Below are positions 33,590 through 45,554 of a stretch of DNA of 64,000 nt, one piece after another. Source of the DNA: Euclidia mi (Eukaryota > Arthropoda > Insecta > Lepidoptera > Erebidae); the NCBI GenBank assembly GCA_944739405.2, contig OX123186.2, positions 36,379,551 to 36,443,550 of the forward strand, given 5' to 3'. The notes under the pieces were generated by a model. The model did not search any database, was not told the origin of the DNA, and saw only the letters and a list, made by a program, of their open reading frames with translations. Position 1 is the stretch's first letter, and each line of letters begins with the position of its first letter. Made by a program: the position numbers and the translations under genes.

Positions 33590-34320
33590 CTTGTACCTAC
33601 ACTGCACCTACAGTAGCTTCAAATGGTACATCTCATAATAATTGGCGTCCTGATTCAGAAAATGATGTAGAAGCACTCAGTAAAATACGTTTAGCCTCAT
33701 TTAATACCAATTTTCGTTACGCACAAGGAAGAAATATAATAATATTTATTTCCTTGTCAGCCGGCGTACTAAGTGAACCACTTATGGCATCTTATACAAA
33801 TATACACGATTTCTAAATGACGTAATCGTAGACATACCACGGTTTGTGTGCGAAAATAATAGTGTGTGTTGTTTTACTCATTAGTTTGGCAATTAACTTA
33901 AAGCGCGGCAACGCACTTATGAATCCTCTAGTGTTGCTTGTGTCTATGGGCGGCGGTAATCGCTAACCATCCGGTGATCCGTCAGCTTGTTTTCCGCTTA
34001 TTACATAAAGGAAAAAATACACTGTACAGCAGCTTCAAATGGTAGGTCTCACAATAATTGGTGTCATTATTCAGAAAATTAAGTAGTACTCGGTAAGTAA
34101 AGCGTTTAGCCTCATTTAATGCCAATTTTCGTTACGTTCGAGGAAGAAATATAATGAACTATATTTCCCTGTCAGCCGGGCTCACTAAGTGAACCACTTA
34201 TGGCATCTTATATATGTTTTTTTATAATGACGTAATCGTAGACTACTTTACTACAGTTTGGGTGCAAAAAGAATAGTCTGTATTGTTTTACTCATTAGTC
34301 TGGCAACTTACTCTACTACC
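33590..34320 (+). repeat. Diverged direct duplication with an inserted repeat
   Basis: 33596-33895 and 34018-34318 are two copies in the same orientation of a block of about 300 bp. Shared blocks are AGCTTCAAATGGTA, TTAGCCTCATTTAAT, CCAATTTTCGTTACG, AGTGAACCACTTATGGCATC and AATGACGTAATCGTAGAC. Between them lie about 120 bp containing GCGGCAACGCACTTATGA and GGGCGGCGGTAATCGCTAAC, which resemble a widespread lepidopteran repeat end. The 107-codon ORF over the first copy is broken in the second, so I do not call a gene. Confidence 0.75.
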
Positions 34321-35315
34321 GAAGTATGAGCTTATTTTTGTATAAAAGGAAATGAAGTATCAATATCTATTCATTCACTATTAGTAAGATTTGGTCAGTT
34401 AACTAAATGTAATCATTATACACGCTGGATATAAAATTTTTGCTACAAATATCTCTTAATAGCGAGACAGCGAAATAGGTTTAAAATCGCAGACCAATGT
34501 CTTACAACATAAAATGTACATTTTTTACTTGAGAACGACATAATCATTACAGGGCATAGAAACATAAAATATGGATCATATTACATTTGCCTAGTGCGGA
34601 GATTGAACCTACAACAACATGAAGTCAGGTGGCTCTTATTCGTCTAGTTTTCTTTCATACAGAACAACAACTGGCGATACAACTAGCTTTGACTTTAAAA
34701 GCAAAATCTTATTATACTTAGGTACACTTTTGTTAAAATTTATACACGAATATTTATTTGCTTATTAAGTATTTACTTATTAAGCTTTTTAGAGCGCACA
34801 AAGTGTGTAAAGGCGGACTTTATGCATTAGGCACTTGGCTTTGGTAAAGGTGGTAAATTCAGTTCTATAGCACAGCATCATTATTATCTTTTTTCTATTT
34901 ATCATTATTTCTGAAGATCTAAAGTAAACATTAAACATGTACAAGGAAAAGTACTCATGGCTGAGAGTTGAGTAAGTTAAGCCTGATGATTTCGTTTGCT
35001 CTGGTTTGCGTTTCTGTGTCAAATACACGGCTCAGCCAAGATTTAAGTACCAGAGAAGCTTAGCAGTGTAATCTACTGTTACTTGATGTTTTGCAGGCCA
35101 AGGTTATGTTTGCCTTGGACGATCACGATCGATGAAATGACCTTATTGGTATTTGTATAGAACCGCGTATTGACCTTGGCTTCTGTAAATAAAATCGAAT
35201 AAAGTGTTAACTTATTTACGGGAATTTCAAAATGTATTACTATTCTGATTATTCGTTTTTATATTAGGTTACTGTAAAGGGTTGGAATTGTAGTGTTTTA
35301 ATTTATCTGTTTAAG
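34321..35315. other. AT-rich DNA, nothing recognised
   Basis: No gene or repeat supported. Confidence 0.4.
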
Positions 35316-35322
35316 AACACTT

Positions 35323-35522
35323 CGGCAAAGATCGTCACGGAATGGGTGCCGCAAGACTGTCGGCGATTCCGTGACGGCACACCCCGAAAACGATAGCGTG
35401 ACGATCTCGATAACTTTAACAGCGACTGGCCCAACTTGGCAGGGGATAGGGACGCTTGGAGAAGTGTAACGGAGACTTTTGCCCAGCAGTTGGGTGACAT
35501 AGGTTGAAAAATAATAATAAAT
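35323..35522 (+). mobile_element. 5'-truncated LINE end with a nonsense codon
   Basis: The plus strand encodes a LINE C-terminus: KIVTEWVPQDCRRFRDGTPR, KR, stop (TAG where W is usual), RDDLDNFNSDWPNLAGDRDA, WRSVTETFAQQLGDIG and TGA. The pattern 'RDD..D....W...A.DR..WR...E.F.QQ' is typical of non-LTR RT tails of this group. It ends in AAT repeats and is flanked by 7-bp AACACTT (35316-35322, 35523-35529). It is a third LINE family, distinct from the RTE-like and TATG-tailed ones. Confidence 0.8.
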
Positions 35523-35839
35523 AACACTTAATGCTTATATTAGGCGTAAGTTGATTCCAAAATTTTAGGCAGTACTCGATTCCACGACATCGATATTCAA
35601 CTAATACTTCATCAATACTTGTAAACGTTTGCTTTTTTATACTCAGATTACCCTACACAAAAATTTATGTAGGTACAACAGCTGTACAGTGATTCGAAAA
35701 CGCCTTGTAAAGTAAATGTATCTACCTACATAACCTTTATTTTTAGTTAATCACACGTTTGATACGACATCGTCACCTACTGTCCTTTAAAACCCGATCT
35801 TTATTTAAAAAATATTATCAATCCTATCATCATATAATG

Positions 35840-36081
35840 CTGCCTCCGTGGTCCAGTGGATAGCGTATGCGTCTGTTCATTGGAGGAACCGGGTTCAATT
35901 CCCGAAAAAAAGTGTTACTGAGTTTTTCTGAATTCTCAGTAACAGCACGCAGTCTGGTGATGTACCGGCAATAGGCTCGCCCCCTATTACGTGGGACCCA
36001 AAAATTCATGGTGAAATGTGGGTGTTATATTACACCTCTGCCTACTCCTTCGGGGATACAGGCGTGAGACTATAAATAAAA
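35840..36081 (+). mobile_element. SINE-A, full length
   Basis: The 242-bp insertion lies between exact 9-bp CATATAATG (35831-35839, 36082-36090). The head is best preserved at the A box side: CTCCGTGGTCCAGTGGATAG, close to an arginine-type tRNA 5' half. The B box is GGTTCAATTCC. The tail has CTCTGCCTACTCC, TTCGGGG and CAGGCGTGAGACTATAAATA. Confidence 0.92.
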
Positions 36082-36090
36082 CATATAATG

Positions 36091-38864
36091 ACCCTGACAG
36101 CCCAGCTAGTATCGATGCCCACGCTTGACAAAGCTTTGTATGATAAATAAATAGATAACTAAAAAGAAATAATAACCATTCGCATTCATGATGCTTTAAG
36201 TTTGTAAAGCAGATAAAAGTCGCTTTGGTGTGAAAGAGATAAAGTTATGATGCCAGCCAAGTACGAGTTAACAGACTTCACACACTTTCAGTATTATAAT
36301 ATTTGGACATCTTCCAAGGATGCAAATATCACCAATTTTCAACGGAGACATTATTTTGTCCGTTGCTTTAATATTCACTGAAGATTTGGCCACATAGACG
36401 AGATAGTGATGCCATATCGATAGGAAGTTTGGTATCTATTTGTATTGCTAGGACTATATCAAAAGGGTGCCGTCTGTTTTTCTACAAAACATCAACTTTA
36501 TTATTAAGGTTTGCATAGGATATAATAAATTTACTATGAAAAGCATATGAAAAATAACACCATCGATATAAAAGTAATGTTCAGAAGTATAAGGTGAGAT
36601 AAACAATGCATGTCTGGATCTAGTTAGCACCCTTGTAGCAGATTTCTCTCCACAACTCAAAGTTTAGGTAAGAGACTGCCTAAAAATGCATTCACTGCAA
36701 TTCTACGCCGGCATTTCCTCTGATGTTTTAACCATAAATGGGACATGAGCAAGGAAAATAGGAAATAGCCCTTGTATAAAACTTGCCCCTTTTATATTAT
36801 TACGTATTTATAAAAATTGTAATAGGTGGCTTCTTCCATGATTAAGTCTGTATTACCTCAAAATCGACTGGCCTCAAAGAATTACTAAAGCATAACATCT
36901 AAGTACCATTAATTAAAATAAAATAAAAGTTCGTACAATAAATTTACAAATATTTAAGGCACGAATTCTAAGCTAGGATATAAATATCTCAAACTGCCTT
37001 GCTTAATAAATTTTAAAGACTACCTGCTAATTGGATTAAAGTAGGTAATACTGGAACTTTTCCGTGAAAAGTTTGAAGGTAATTTTAGCTTAAGAATGTA
37101 CAAATAAGAACAAGATTACAAGTGGTAATAAGAATTTTATCATTGTTATGATATGCTAATATGCTATTTCATGGAACTGTGCTGGTTTTATTTAAAAGTT
37201 TTATAAACTCTGTGATTATTTCATTTCTTTATTTTTATCATATCTTACGTATCCCAAAGACATGGTGAAGATGACAGTGTATTTTTATAAGCTTCACCAT
37301 TGTAGCAGTAGGTACAATTAGGTATGTACAAGTATTGTCAATTAATTTCAGATTTAATGATAAATAATCATTCAACAATTACGAGATGGTGTTATAAGTC
37401 TCTGTTCATGATTAACCAACTGTCATTATCCCCCTTGCAACAGTGCATCATCTTTAGTTTCCGTTAAAATTTTAGTGGCGAAGACGTGTCGCTTTGCGTT
37501 TAAACCGCATTATTTTGAATTGCTACGGTATTGCAGAATCAGGTACGTAAAAATGGAAGTATTTTTTGACTTATTACGTTATTGTTGAATTAAACGTTCT
37601 TGATTTGAAGTAATATTTTGAATAACGACATTCTTGTTCATTCGATTAGTAATTTTAGACTTAATACAGTTTTGTTGAAGTATTTTTGTTTACTCAGCGT
37701 TTCGTGGTAATTTAGTCGAATTTAAAAAATATTTTACTGTTTCTGATAGTAGGTATATGAAACCACACGTTCGATTAATTAGGTTAAAGTTGAAATAAAA
37801 CATTGTTCTATGATATATTAAACGATTTTGAGTTACTACATTCTAGGTGACAACTAATATTTTCCCTTCATAAATATGTACCCATAATTTAATATATGTT
37901 GTTTATTTTTTGCATGAGCCGTGGAAGTCTTCTAGTATATGTCGACCAAAACGACGTCTATCAATGAAAGTACTACCTGAGCAAAAGAAATATTAAATTT
38001 CACCCCTGTAAAGTGATTAAAGTTATTTTGACTCATTTTGTTCCTGGGTCTTCAAGTAATGTTCCCCGTATACTTCCAGGTGCAGCCACGATACTTTTAA
38101 GTAGTTCTTCGTCAAGTAGTTGTATAACATTTTTATTATATCCCTTTTTCTTAAGAATTCACAAAGATTCATGTGTGATTTTCAGACTGATAAGATAGTC
38201 GAATATTTGTAAAATGACTGATTTATTTTGTCTAAGTATATAAATAAATAAGATACTTCAATATTTTAAGAAATACATAGGTAATGTTGATTTTTGCTGT
38301 TGTAAGTGCCAAATATACATACAGTATTTGTATAATTATTTTTTGTTGTAAAATTTGTCTTTTTTGGCTTTTAATACATTGTTTGACTTCTATGTCTTCT
38401 CTTCTTTTTAATTATACCCTACCCCTACCCTTAGTCTGAAGTAATAGATCTACCTATAATAAAACATAATAATATACTAACTCAAATTACGGCTCCTAAG
38501 ATCATTCAAATAAGAGACGAATCAAGTTGTAGGAATTCAAAATATGTATATCTCTTATATCTACACAACTAGAAATACTTCACTTTTTTTATTTCTCACA
38601 CAATGCAGTACTAACTCCAAATTTAGCAATAACTCGATAACCTGTAATCCCTCATACTACTCATAATTATAGAAACCACTTAATTTTGTCACCAATCTTA
38701 AAATAGTGTTCGCTTTTTTAGAAAAAGAGGACTCTGTTTTCCATCATTTCTGGAAAAAGCTTTAATTTGAGTTGATACACTCTTGTATTAGCAGTGCGTA
38801 TAAACCTTCCTCTTGAATCATTCTATCTATTAAAAAAATATTTTTTAAGATTTAAGCATACATG
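36091..38864. other. 2.8 kb AT-rich DNA, nothing recognised
   Basis: No gene or repeat supported. Small ORFs at 36454-36660 (minus) and 38013-38198 (plus) are without motif. Confidence 0.4.
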
Positions 38865-39045
38865 GCAGTCCGTCGGTCTCTCCACTAGGCTATCGCTGCT
38901 GTTTCATGTGGAGTCTGCCAACCCGCACTTGGCGAACATGGTGGACTATGGCCTTACCCTTCTGATAGTGAGAAGAGGCCCGTGCCTAGCAGTGAGACAG
39001 TTTATATACAGGGCTCATGATGATGATGATGAAGCATACATAGGG
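38865..39045 (+). mobile_element. SINE-B head fragment joined to a LINE-type 3' end
   Basis: 38865-38912 matches the tRNA-like head of SINE-B (minus strand: compare CTCCACTAGGCTATCGCTGC with 49083-49101). It abuts 38915-39030 on the plus strand, with CAACCCGCACTTGGCGAAC, GTGGACTATGGCCTTA and GCCCGTGCCTAGCAGTGA, a 3' end very common in Lepidoptera, followed by ATGATGATGATGATGA. The latter is probably the 3' UTR of an RTE-type element or of a SINE using it. Opposite orientations indicate two insertions. Confidence 0.6.
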
Positions 39046-39322
39046 ACAGACAGACAGAAGACAGATTTGTTTTATACTATGTAGTGATACTGAAGTGATA
39101 CCTACAAAAATCTGACAAATTAACACAATAAGAAATGTAACCGTATTTTATCAGTAAGTATTGAGTCGCCAGGTTATCCGGTTGCATTTTAATGTAACAG
39201 GCACCGAGTTTAAAAGTCAAATCAGTTGAAATAAAACTGCGGTATATTGAAACTGATTTTAAGGGAATGTTTTTCAGGCATGTTTACGGAGGTTATGGAT
39301 ATATTGGAATGAAATGGCTGTT

Positions 39323-39551
39323 GGGTGCATAGGGTTCCCACCAAGAACTTAGGGTCCCAAGCCAACCTCACCTGCAAGTGGTGCACCTGCCGATTAACGG
39401 ACGAGGCTCTGGCAAACAAAATGTCCCAATAAGCGGCAATAGGCTCGCCACCTATTACGTGGGATCAAAACAATGGCGAAAAGTGGGCGTTTAATATGCC
39501 TCTGCCTACCCCTTCGGGGAAACAGGCGTGAGTCTATGTATGTATGTATGT
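39323..39551 (+). mobile_element. Chimeric SINE: foreign head on the SINE-A tail
   Basis: The 229-bp insertion has a 14-bp duplication ATGAAATGGCTGTT (39309-39322, 39552-39565; the first bases may belong to the tail). The 5' 105 bp (GGGTGCATAGGGTTCCCACC, then GCAAGTGGTGCACCTGCC) are not the SINE-A head. From about 39430 the SINE-A body (GGCAATAGGCTCGCC, TATTACGTGGGA) and tail with TTCGGGG and (TATG)n follow. One duplication spans both parts, so they inserted as a single RNA. Confidence 0.82.
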
Positions 39552-39565
39552 ATGAAATGGCTGTT

Positions 39566-40211
39566 TCTGTGAGATAAAAACGACTGCCATTTTTCTAGAG
39601 TTTCGAAAGACAACACTTTACGTTTCATAATGTTAAGGATTTAGTTTCTTCAATGTTACAAGCTAGGTATACAGGGGGTTTATTTGCATTTGCAAAATAT
39701 TTTTAGGTGTGAAAATATTACTATAACTGAATACAAATACATGATAAAAAAGTCACTAATTATACAGGTGCGTAGACCTTGACTGGTAAAATGTAGCTTA
39801 TGGCGTTCTCCACCATCACAACTATGTTGACACACAAAAATCATACCTCATATCGTTCTGTTGTGACGTGAAACGAGGACAAAAACTCATTTTCGCATTT
39901 ATAATGTTAGTATGGAAATATGGATTTTCAAACTTAAATAAATCTGATACTGCCTCAAGTATTGACTCCAAAGCCAGTCTTCAACAGATAATACCTTTGT
40001 ATTATCCTGTTGTACGTGATTTTTATTTTCTAGTAAAAATATTTGCCGTCTTAGTTAGTGTTTATACTTACTAGGGTTTACAGCGTGCCCTTCATCAACC
40101 ACGTGCATCGATAGGTGAAGGAGCACCAGCAACGTTGCTGACAACTGCAACAAAAAACACACGTCATTATAATATGCAATACTATACACAGAAACTTACG
40201 CAACTGTCGAT
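39566..40211. other. AT-rich DNA, nothing recognised
   Basis: No gene or repeat supported. Confidence 0.4.
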
Positions 40212-40219
40212 TTATTCTA

Positions 40220-40480
40220 CATAACTTCACGCCTTTATCACCGAAGGGGTAGGCAGAGATGTATTACACACTTTTCCAGTTATGTTTCGATCCTAATGTG
40301 ATAGAGGCGAGCCTATTGCCGGGCACATTATTAAGCGAGCGATAATTAACATATTGAATGCACAAATAACTTCGAAAAGTCAGAGGTGTGTGCCCGGGGT
40401 ACCTCAAGATCGAACCCGAGACCATCGTCTCGGCAGTCCGTTACAGTCCGTACGTGAGTGACTGGGCTATTGCCACTTCC
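40220..40480 (-). mobile_element. Chimeric SINE: SINE-B head on the SINE-A tail
   Basis: Read on the minus strand, 40480 to about 40336 is the SINE-B head (B box GGTTCGATCTTG-like, then GACTTTTCGAAGTTA and GTTAATTATCGCTCGC). From about 40333 it becomes SINE-A (GTGCCCGGCAATAGGCTCGC, CTCTGCCTACCCC, TTCGGTG, AAGGCGTGAAG). Exact 8-bp repeats TTATTCTA flank it (40212-40219, 40481-40488). The junction lies at a short stretch shared by both families, which suggests template switching. Confidence 0.8.
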
Positions 40481-40488
40481 TTATTCTA

Positions 40489-41540
40489 GAAATAAATTAC
40501 AAACACCCAGTGTCCCTCTTAGGGTTAAAATTTTACTCACGAACCGATACAACCTTCTCTTGCTGAAAATTTAAACATTGTGTTAGTTTACCCCGTCGTG
40601 TCTTATATTATTATGCGATGTAACCAGCAGCTTTAATAATATATTAGCATATATTACATCTCTCACGAAAATATCACTGAAGTAAATTTATACAATTTAA
40701 ATTACTATTCGTAATTACAAACCTTTTAATTTTAAGTAAATACAATAAAATGTAGGTCTATAACAAAACTCTTTGAATGTTAACACAGTCTACCTAACTT
40801 ATTTAAATAATAACACGGCGCCTTTGACGTAATTCTAACGTAAAAAAATCTCATAAATTTTATATAAAAATTACGACACAGCAGGTAAGGTTCAGTTTAT
40901 AAATATTTCATGTCACATAAAAACAGCAGGTACTCTAAACTTACACAGATTTGTTCTTTCAACCCTTTCAAAATTCAAGCTACACTTATTTATATCACTA
41001 ACACTGGAGAGTAATTATTTTAGGTCCATTCTCTTCATGACAGTTTTCGTAAGCCGTATACCTGGTGCAAAAATGCTGGCAGCTCACGGTCACAATGCGA
41101 CTACTAAATTGCATTAAAATTCCCCTTTGTTCAGATCCTAGGGACAAAATGAAAAATTGTATTTACACTCGGTCTTGTTGAATATCCACCTCTGGATTTT
41201 TGTAAATAATGTTGCAAGTATTTTATGAACCATCTCTGCTATTTAATATTTAATTTTACTGCGAAACTGATTTAATTTTATGAATCACCGTGAATTATTT
41301 TTTAATTTAACATCCGCTCCCCGCAGTAAGTTTGAGGTATGGGACTTTTTAGATTAAAATGAATGTTTGTATAGGTAAAAACATAACTATTCCTTTGATA
41401 ATAATACTTTATTTGGCAACAATAGCTTTTAACAACATGTGTTAGAAGCCTTCTTTTAAATATATATTCTATAACAACCTGTTTCAATATTAATTTTATT
41501 CATAGGTACATGAATCAAAATTATATTTTTATCAAATGTA
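40489..41540. other. AT-rich DNA, nothing recognised
   Basis: No gene or repeat supported. Confidence 0.4.
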
Positions 41541-42095
41541 CAGTCACGAGCATAAATATATTACTATGGGCAGATTAGCAAAAATATCTGTCCCAAGAAT
41601 GAGTTCAATAATATCTGTCTGCACGTACGCAGCAAAAATATCTGATATTATTAGGCAGCATAATGATGTGGTGACAATGTCGAAGCATAAATATCTGATG
41701 TGACAGATGGCAAAATGTTATGATGCCTTGTGCAGAGAAAATATATGTAACGTTTTCTATTTGTGTAATTTGCATTGATTCCGCCCTAAAAGCATAAATA
41801 TGTGACACCAACTAGGTGGCAATAATATCTGACATAAAATTTATAAACAATAAAATATTTGATATTATGTATAGCGCCTGTAAAATGGGCCAAATTTTTT
41901 TATTGAATAATATTAGTATTATGTATTTTGCCAGGCAAAGAATTTGAACAAAAACACGTTATAAATTTATTTATTTTTTTATTTGCCTAATCAAATTAAT
42001 AAAATAATGAATTTAAGCGAGTATATATGTCACTAGAGAATGACAAGAACCGCAAATTTATAAATTTCCTAAGAAATGTTATAAACTTTCGTAGG

Positions 42096-42623
42096 ATTCT
42101 AAACGAGAGATAAATTGTATTATTTTACGCCCAAATTTTCGCAAATGACTTAAGTTATGAATTCACGCGTAAAATAATAAGTAAGCAATTACCAAACGCC
42201 ATGTGCGCTCTGATTGGTTGAATAAGTCACGTGTTTTTTTCCTTCCTCTCCACCGCCATTGTTCGCCACTTTAACGAGTAAACTGGAACTTTAGCGATGT
42301 TTATGAGCCTAAGTTAACAGAACCATACTTCGCGAGGCTCCTATTTTTCTGTTTTTTAGGGTCACAAGAAAACCTAACATAACCTATTAAGTTGAATTTA
42401 TGCCGACCTTCATAATCACCGACTGACCAATCAGAGAGCAGTATTTTATTTGCCGTATTTTAAGAAGCGTAAAATTAATGCGAAATTTCTGTAATTGGTT
42501 GAACCGTTTAGAATCTTACGAATGGATATCCGTTAGTTTATAAATTTACCACGAGATGTCGCAAATTCATAAATTTGCGAAAATATGGGCGTAAAATAAT
42601 ACAATTTATCTCTCGTTTAGAAT
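42096..42623. mobile_element. Palindromic MITE inside the 3-kb transposon
   Basis: The inverted ends share ATTCTAAACGAGAGATAAAT and TTGTATTATTTTACGCCCA, with the complement at 42575-42623. A second inner pair, GCTCTGATTGGTTGA near 42210 and TGACCAATCAGAGAGC near 42423, means much of the element can fold. The flanks do not give a clean target duplication. No coding capacity. Confidence 0.7.
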
Positions 42624-42773
42624 TTTCTAGTAAAGGTAAATGGGCACCTTAGTATGGAAACCATACCCATAGCGGACACAAACGAAATATAGCAGAGTGT
42701 ATTCATCTATGGCTCTCATTTACTATGACATTAGTCGCATTAATGTGAGCTACGGGAATCTTAAAAAAGTGTT

Positions 42774-42932
42774 ATTTTTGTATATATCCATACTCTTTAT
42801 CTCTGAAACTACTGATCCGATTTGAAAAACCTTTTTGTGTGTGATAGCCACATTCTAGAGAAAGGTTATAGGCTACTTTTTATCCGAATATTCCTGCGGG
42901 ATCACGAAGACGAAGTCGCGGCCGTCCGCTAA
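42774..42932 (+). mobile_element. Helitron 3' end fragment
   Basis: The stretch has TCTGAAACTACTGATCCGAT, TGATAGCCAC, GGTTATAGGCTACTTTTTAT and GCGGGATCACGAAG blocks, typical to me of lepidopteran Helitrons. It ends in GTCCGCTAA before T, fitting CTRR. A 5' end was not found. The same family, or a close one, is at 58360-58830. Confidence 0.5.
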
Positions 42933-44571
42933 TTAATTGATGTAGGTAAGAAAAATTAAATTCTAATTCATTAAAATATTTTTTATTCAATTTGATCCAA
43001 AGTAATCCTAAGATCATTTAAAAAGGCAGCGGGCGCGTCTTTTGCTTCCTGGTGTATGGCCCAAGACACATATTAAACAATGCTAGCGATATGGGCGCAG
43101 CTATTTAATGTGCGAAAAAAACCTGTTCAATGTGCAAAAATGACAGCGTATAACATATCTCTAAACATTAGCTGATTTCGATATTATTTTTATGCTTTTA
43201 TAAGATGAAATAAAAACCTTTGATACAGTTTGTTTTCTTTTTTAAAGGATCCTGTAGTCTTTTCTCCAACGATTTTTAATCAAACAATTATAAGCAATGA
43301 AAAGTCATATTATTCCGCTTTGTTTAAAACTATTTTAGTTAATGTCCGCCACTGTTCGCAAAGCGGGTCAGATATGCCCAATGACCTTTATAAAGTTATC
43401 TTCCGGTGACATCTAATTATACATAATGAATTAAAATAAAGTAAATCCACTATTTGCATCATTACTTCCTGTAGCCTGTTCTCTTGCATTGTAGAACTGT
43501 ATTAGCACACACTTGCGAGCCTCGTAGTGACTCCCAAATGTCAAAGGTGTGACAACGTAGAAAATCATGAGTTCCAGCCAGAGTTGGATCCTATTTTTGA
43601 AACATTGAACTCCACAGATTCTCAGTGGGATTCAATCATTTAAATCTCTGAAGGCAAATTGATGAATTTTAAGGTCTCTCTTTGAATATTAACCTTTAAA
43701 CCACTCACGAGATATTCGAAAGCAATGAATGGAATATGTGCATCGAATAATATCCATGTATATCTTCATACATGGATACTGTTCGATAATTCATCGTCAA
43801 TCTAATGAAATCCAAAAAATAAGTGAGGTCCGATATATTACTATGAAAACAAAAGGGGATCGGACTATATTAAAAATAAAATGCAAATTATCATTTATCA
43901 AAAAGATTGTTTCAAATCACCACTATAAATTTTTAAATTTTAATTTTGCTCTTACAGCAAATTTCATATAAATACAACCATAAAAAAGTACAGCAGTTGA
44001 TAAAATACAAAACTAGCGTTTCGACAGATGACAAAAAGTTACTGATTTGACTAGGCAGTCCGATACCCTATTCCTCGGCAGCCGTAGATAGAATAGATCT
44101 ACTAACTACAATTAATAAATAATTTAATTCGGTCGTAATATTGGATGTTTAGACATAAATATAGTATTAAACGACAGTCTATATTAAAACAATGTAAAAT
44201 AACATTTACTTTTTTAATTATTTCGTATGAATTTTAAATTAAATTGAAGATAAAATAATGTCAGATATTATTGCCACTTAGTTGATGTCACATATTTATG
44301 CTTTTAGGGCGGAATCAATGCAAATTACAGAAAAAGAAAACGATACATATATTTGCTCTCCACGGGGGTCGGAACATTTTGCCACCTGTAACGTCACATA
44401 TTTATGCTTTTGCATTTTCATCACATCATTTTGATGCCACTTTATTATGCTGCCTGATAACATCAGATATTTTTGCTGCGTACGTGCAGACAGATATTAT
44501 TGAACTCGTTCTTGGAACAGATATTTTTGCTCATCTGCCCATAGTAATATATTTATGCTGGTGACTGTAGT

Positions 44572-45452
44572 TGTAACGATTTATCTTACAGGATCAATCA
44601 CCGCATAGAGTATCACTATGGAACAATCCAAACTTGTACTATGATCCTATTGAAAATTATCGTACCTAGAAACCATAGTATAGTTTAGGAAATTGAGATA
44701 TCTGGCTATATACAATTCAATTACTTTAGAGCAACGTACTTCTAAGACCAAACATTTGCCAATTGCTACATTTAAATTACTTACTAAAAGTATTGCATTG
44801 TATTCTTATTATACTTGAAATGATATAGCAGGTTTAAAAACATGTAAGTCACTATAACGTCACTCCTTATAATAATATAAATAAACCAAGATTTGCTTCG
44901 TTCATTCAGTCACAACTAGCTTACTACTATAGTCATAAATTATATAATCATTGTTGAATCAATTCATAGTCACTATTAATAAATTAGAAGCATGTTTTAT
45001 AATCGTAAGGTGCTATATCAATGTCACATCCTCATGTAAATTTTTTCACTTATGAGTAATTAAAACGGCACACGACAGCCTTATTATAATATCAATGGTC
45101 GCGTGAGGGTGAATTAGTATTCGTGTATTTTAACAGCGTTTTTATCACGACATTGTTGAAGGAGTAGCTGTGTTGTAAAATTAATATGACCGTTGTAAAT
45201 GTGGGTAATAAAAAGTAAGCGTGATCAATATGATCATATAAGGCTATGAATAGAAGTCAGGCGAGTTTGGATACTTACGCCACGATAATAATATAAAACA
45301 GTATTCTAACTCCATACAAACGCACGAGACTCGAGTTATACCTACGCGCCCCGAGCGCAGTACACATTAGACTGTGCCTATAGTACACAACAGCCGCGAT
45401 CGTGCCGCAGTTGCGAACGGTTTTTTGTAGCAGTGTTCTTTATTTAAAAATT
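44572..45452. other. AT-rich DNA, nothing recognised
   Basis: No repeat or gene. 45320-45425 is less AT-rich and has several CpGs (CGCGCCCCGAGCG, CCGCGATCGTGCCGCAG), directly upstream of the small ORF below. Confidence 0.4.
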
Positions 45453-45554
45453 ATGGCGACGAGTTGTGACAATGTTTTTATGTTACAAATTACGAAGATG
45501 TGTTATATTATAGTACTAGTCATAGTACTTTATTTTAAAATTTTAAAATTATAA
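45453..45554 (+). CDS. Candidate small ORF with one hydrophobic segment
   Basis: ATG in a favourable context (A at -3, G at +4) encodes 33 residues: MATSCDNVFMLQITKM, then CYIIVLVIVLYFKILKL. Residues 17-28 could be a single membrane segment followed by lysines, a layout seen in micropeptides that act in membranes. It follows a CpG-containing patch that could be a promoter. I know no homologue; it is not the insect sarcolamban sequence. A chance ORF of this length is quite possible. Confidence 0.2.
   Translation: MATSCDNVFMLQITKMCYIIVLVIVLYFKILKL

Larger units (their letters stand above)
41541..44569 (+). mobile_element. 3-kb DNA transposon with TIRs of about 300 bp, non-coding
   Basis: The ends are CAGTCACGAGCATAAATATA and the complement of CAGTCACCAGCATAAATATA, each next to TA (41539-41540 and 44570-44571). 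Inverted arms run 41541-41837 and about 44258-44569. Each arm holds several spaced copies of a motif like ATAAATATCTG or AAAAATATCTG (five ATATCTG in the left arm by eye, four matching in the right), arranged as subterminal repeats. The 2.4-kb interior has no ORF above 80 codons and itself holds a palindromic MITE and a Helitron end. CAGT termini and TA duplications fit the Tc1/mariner superfamily, but TIRs this long and the absence of a transposase leave it open. Confidence 0.82.
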
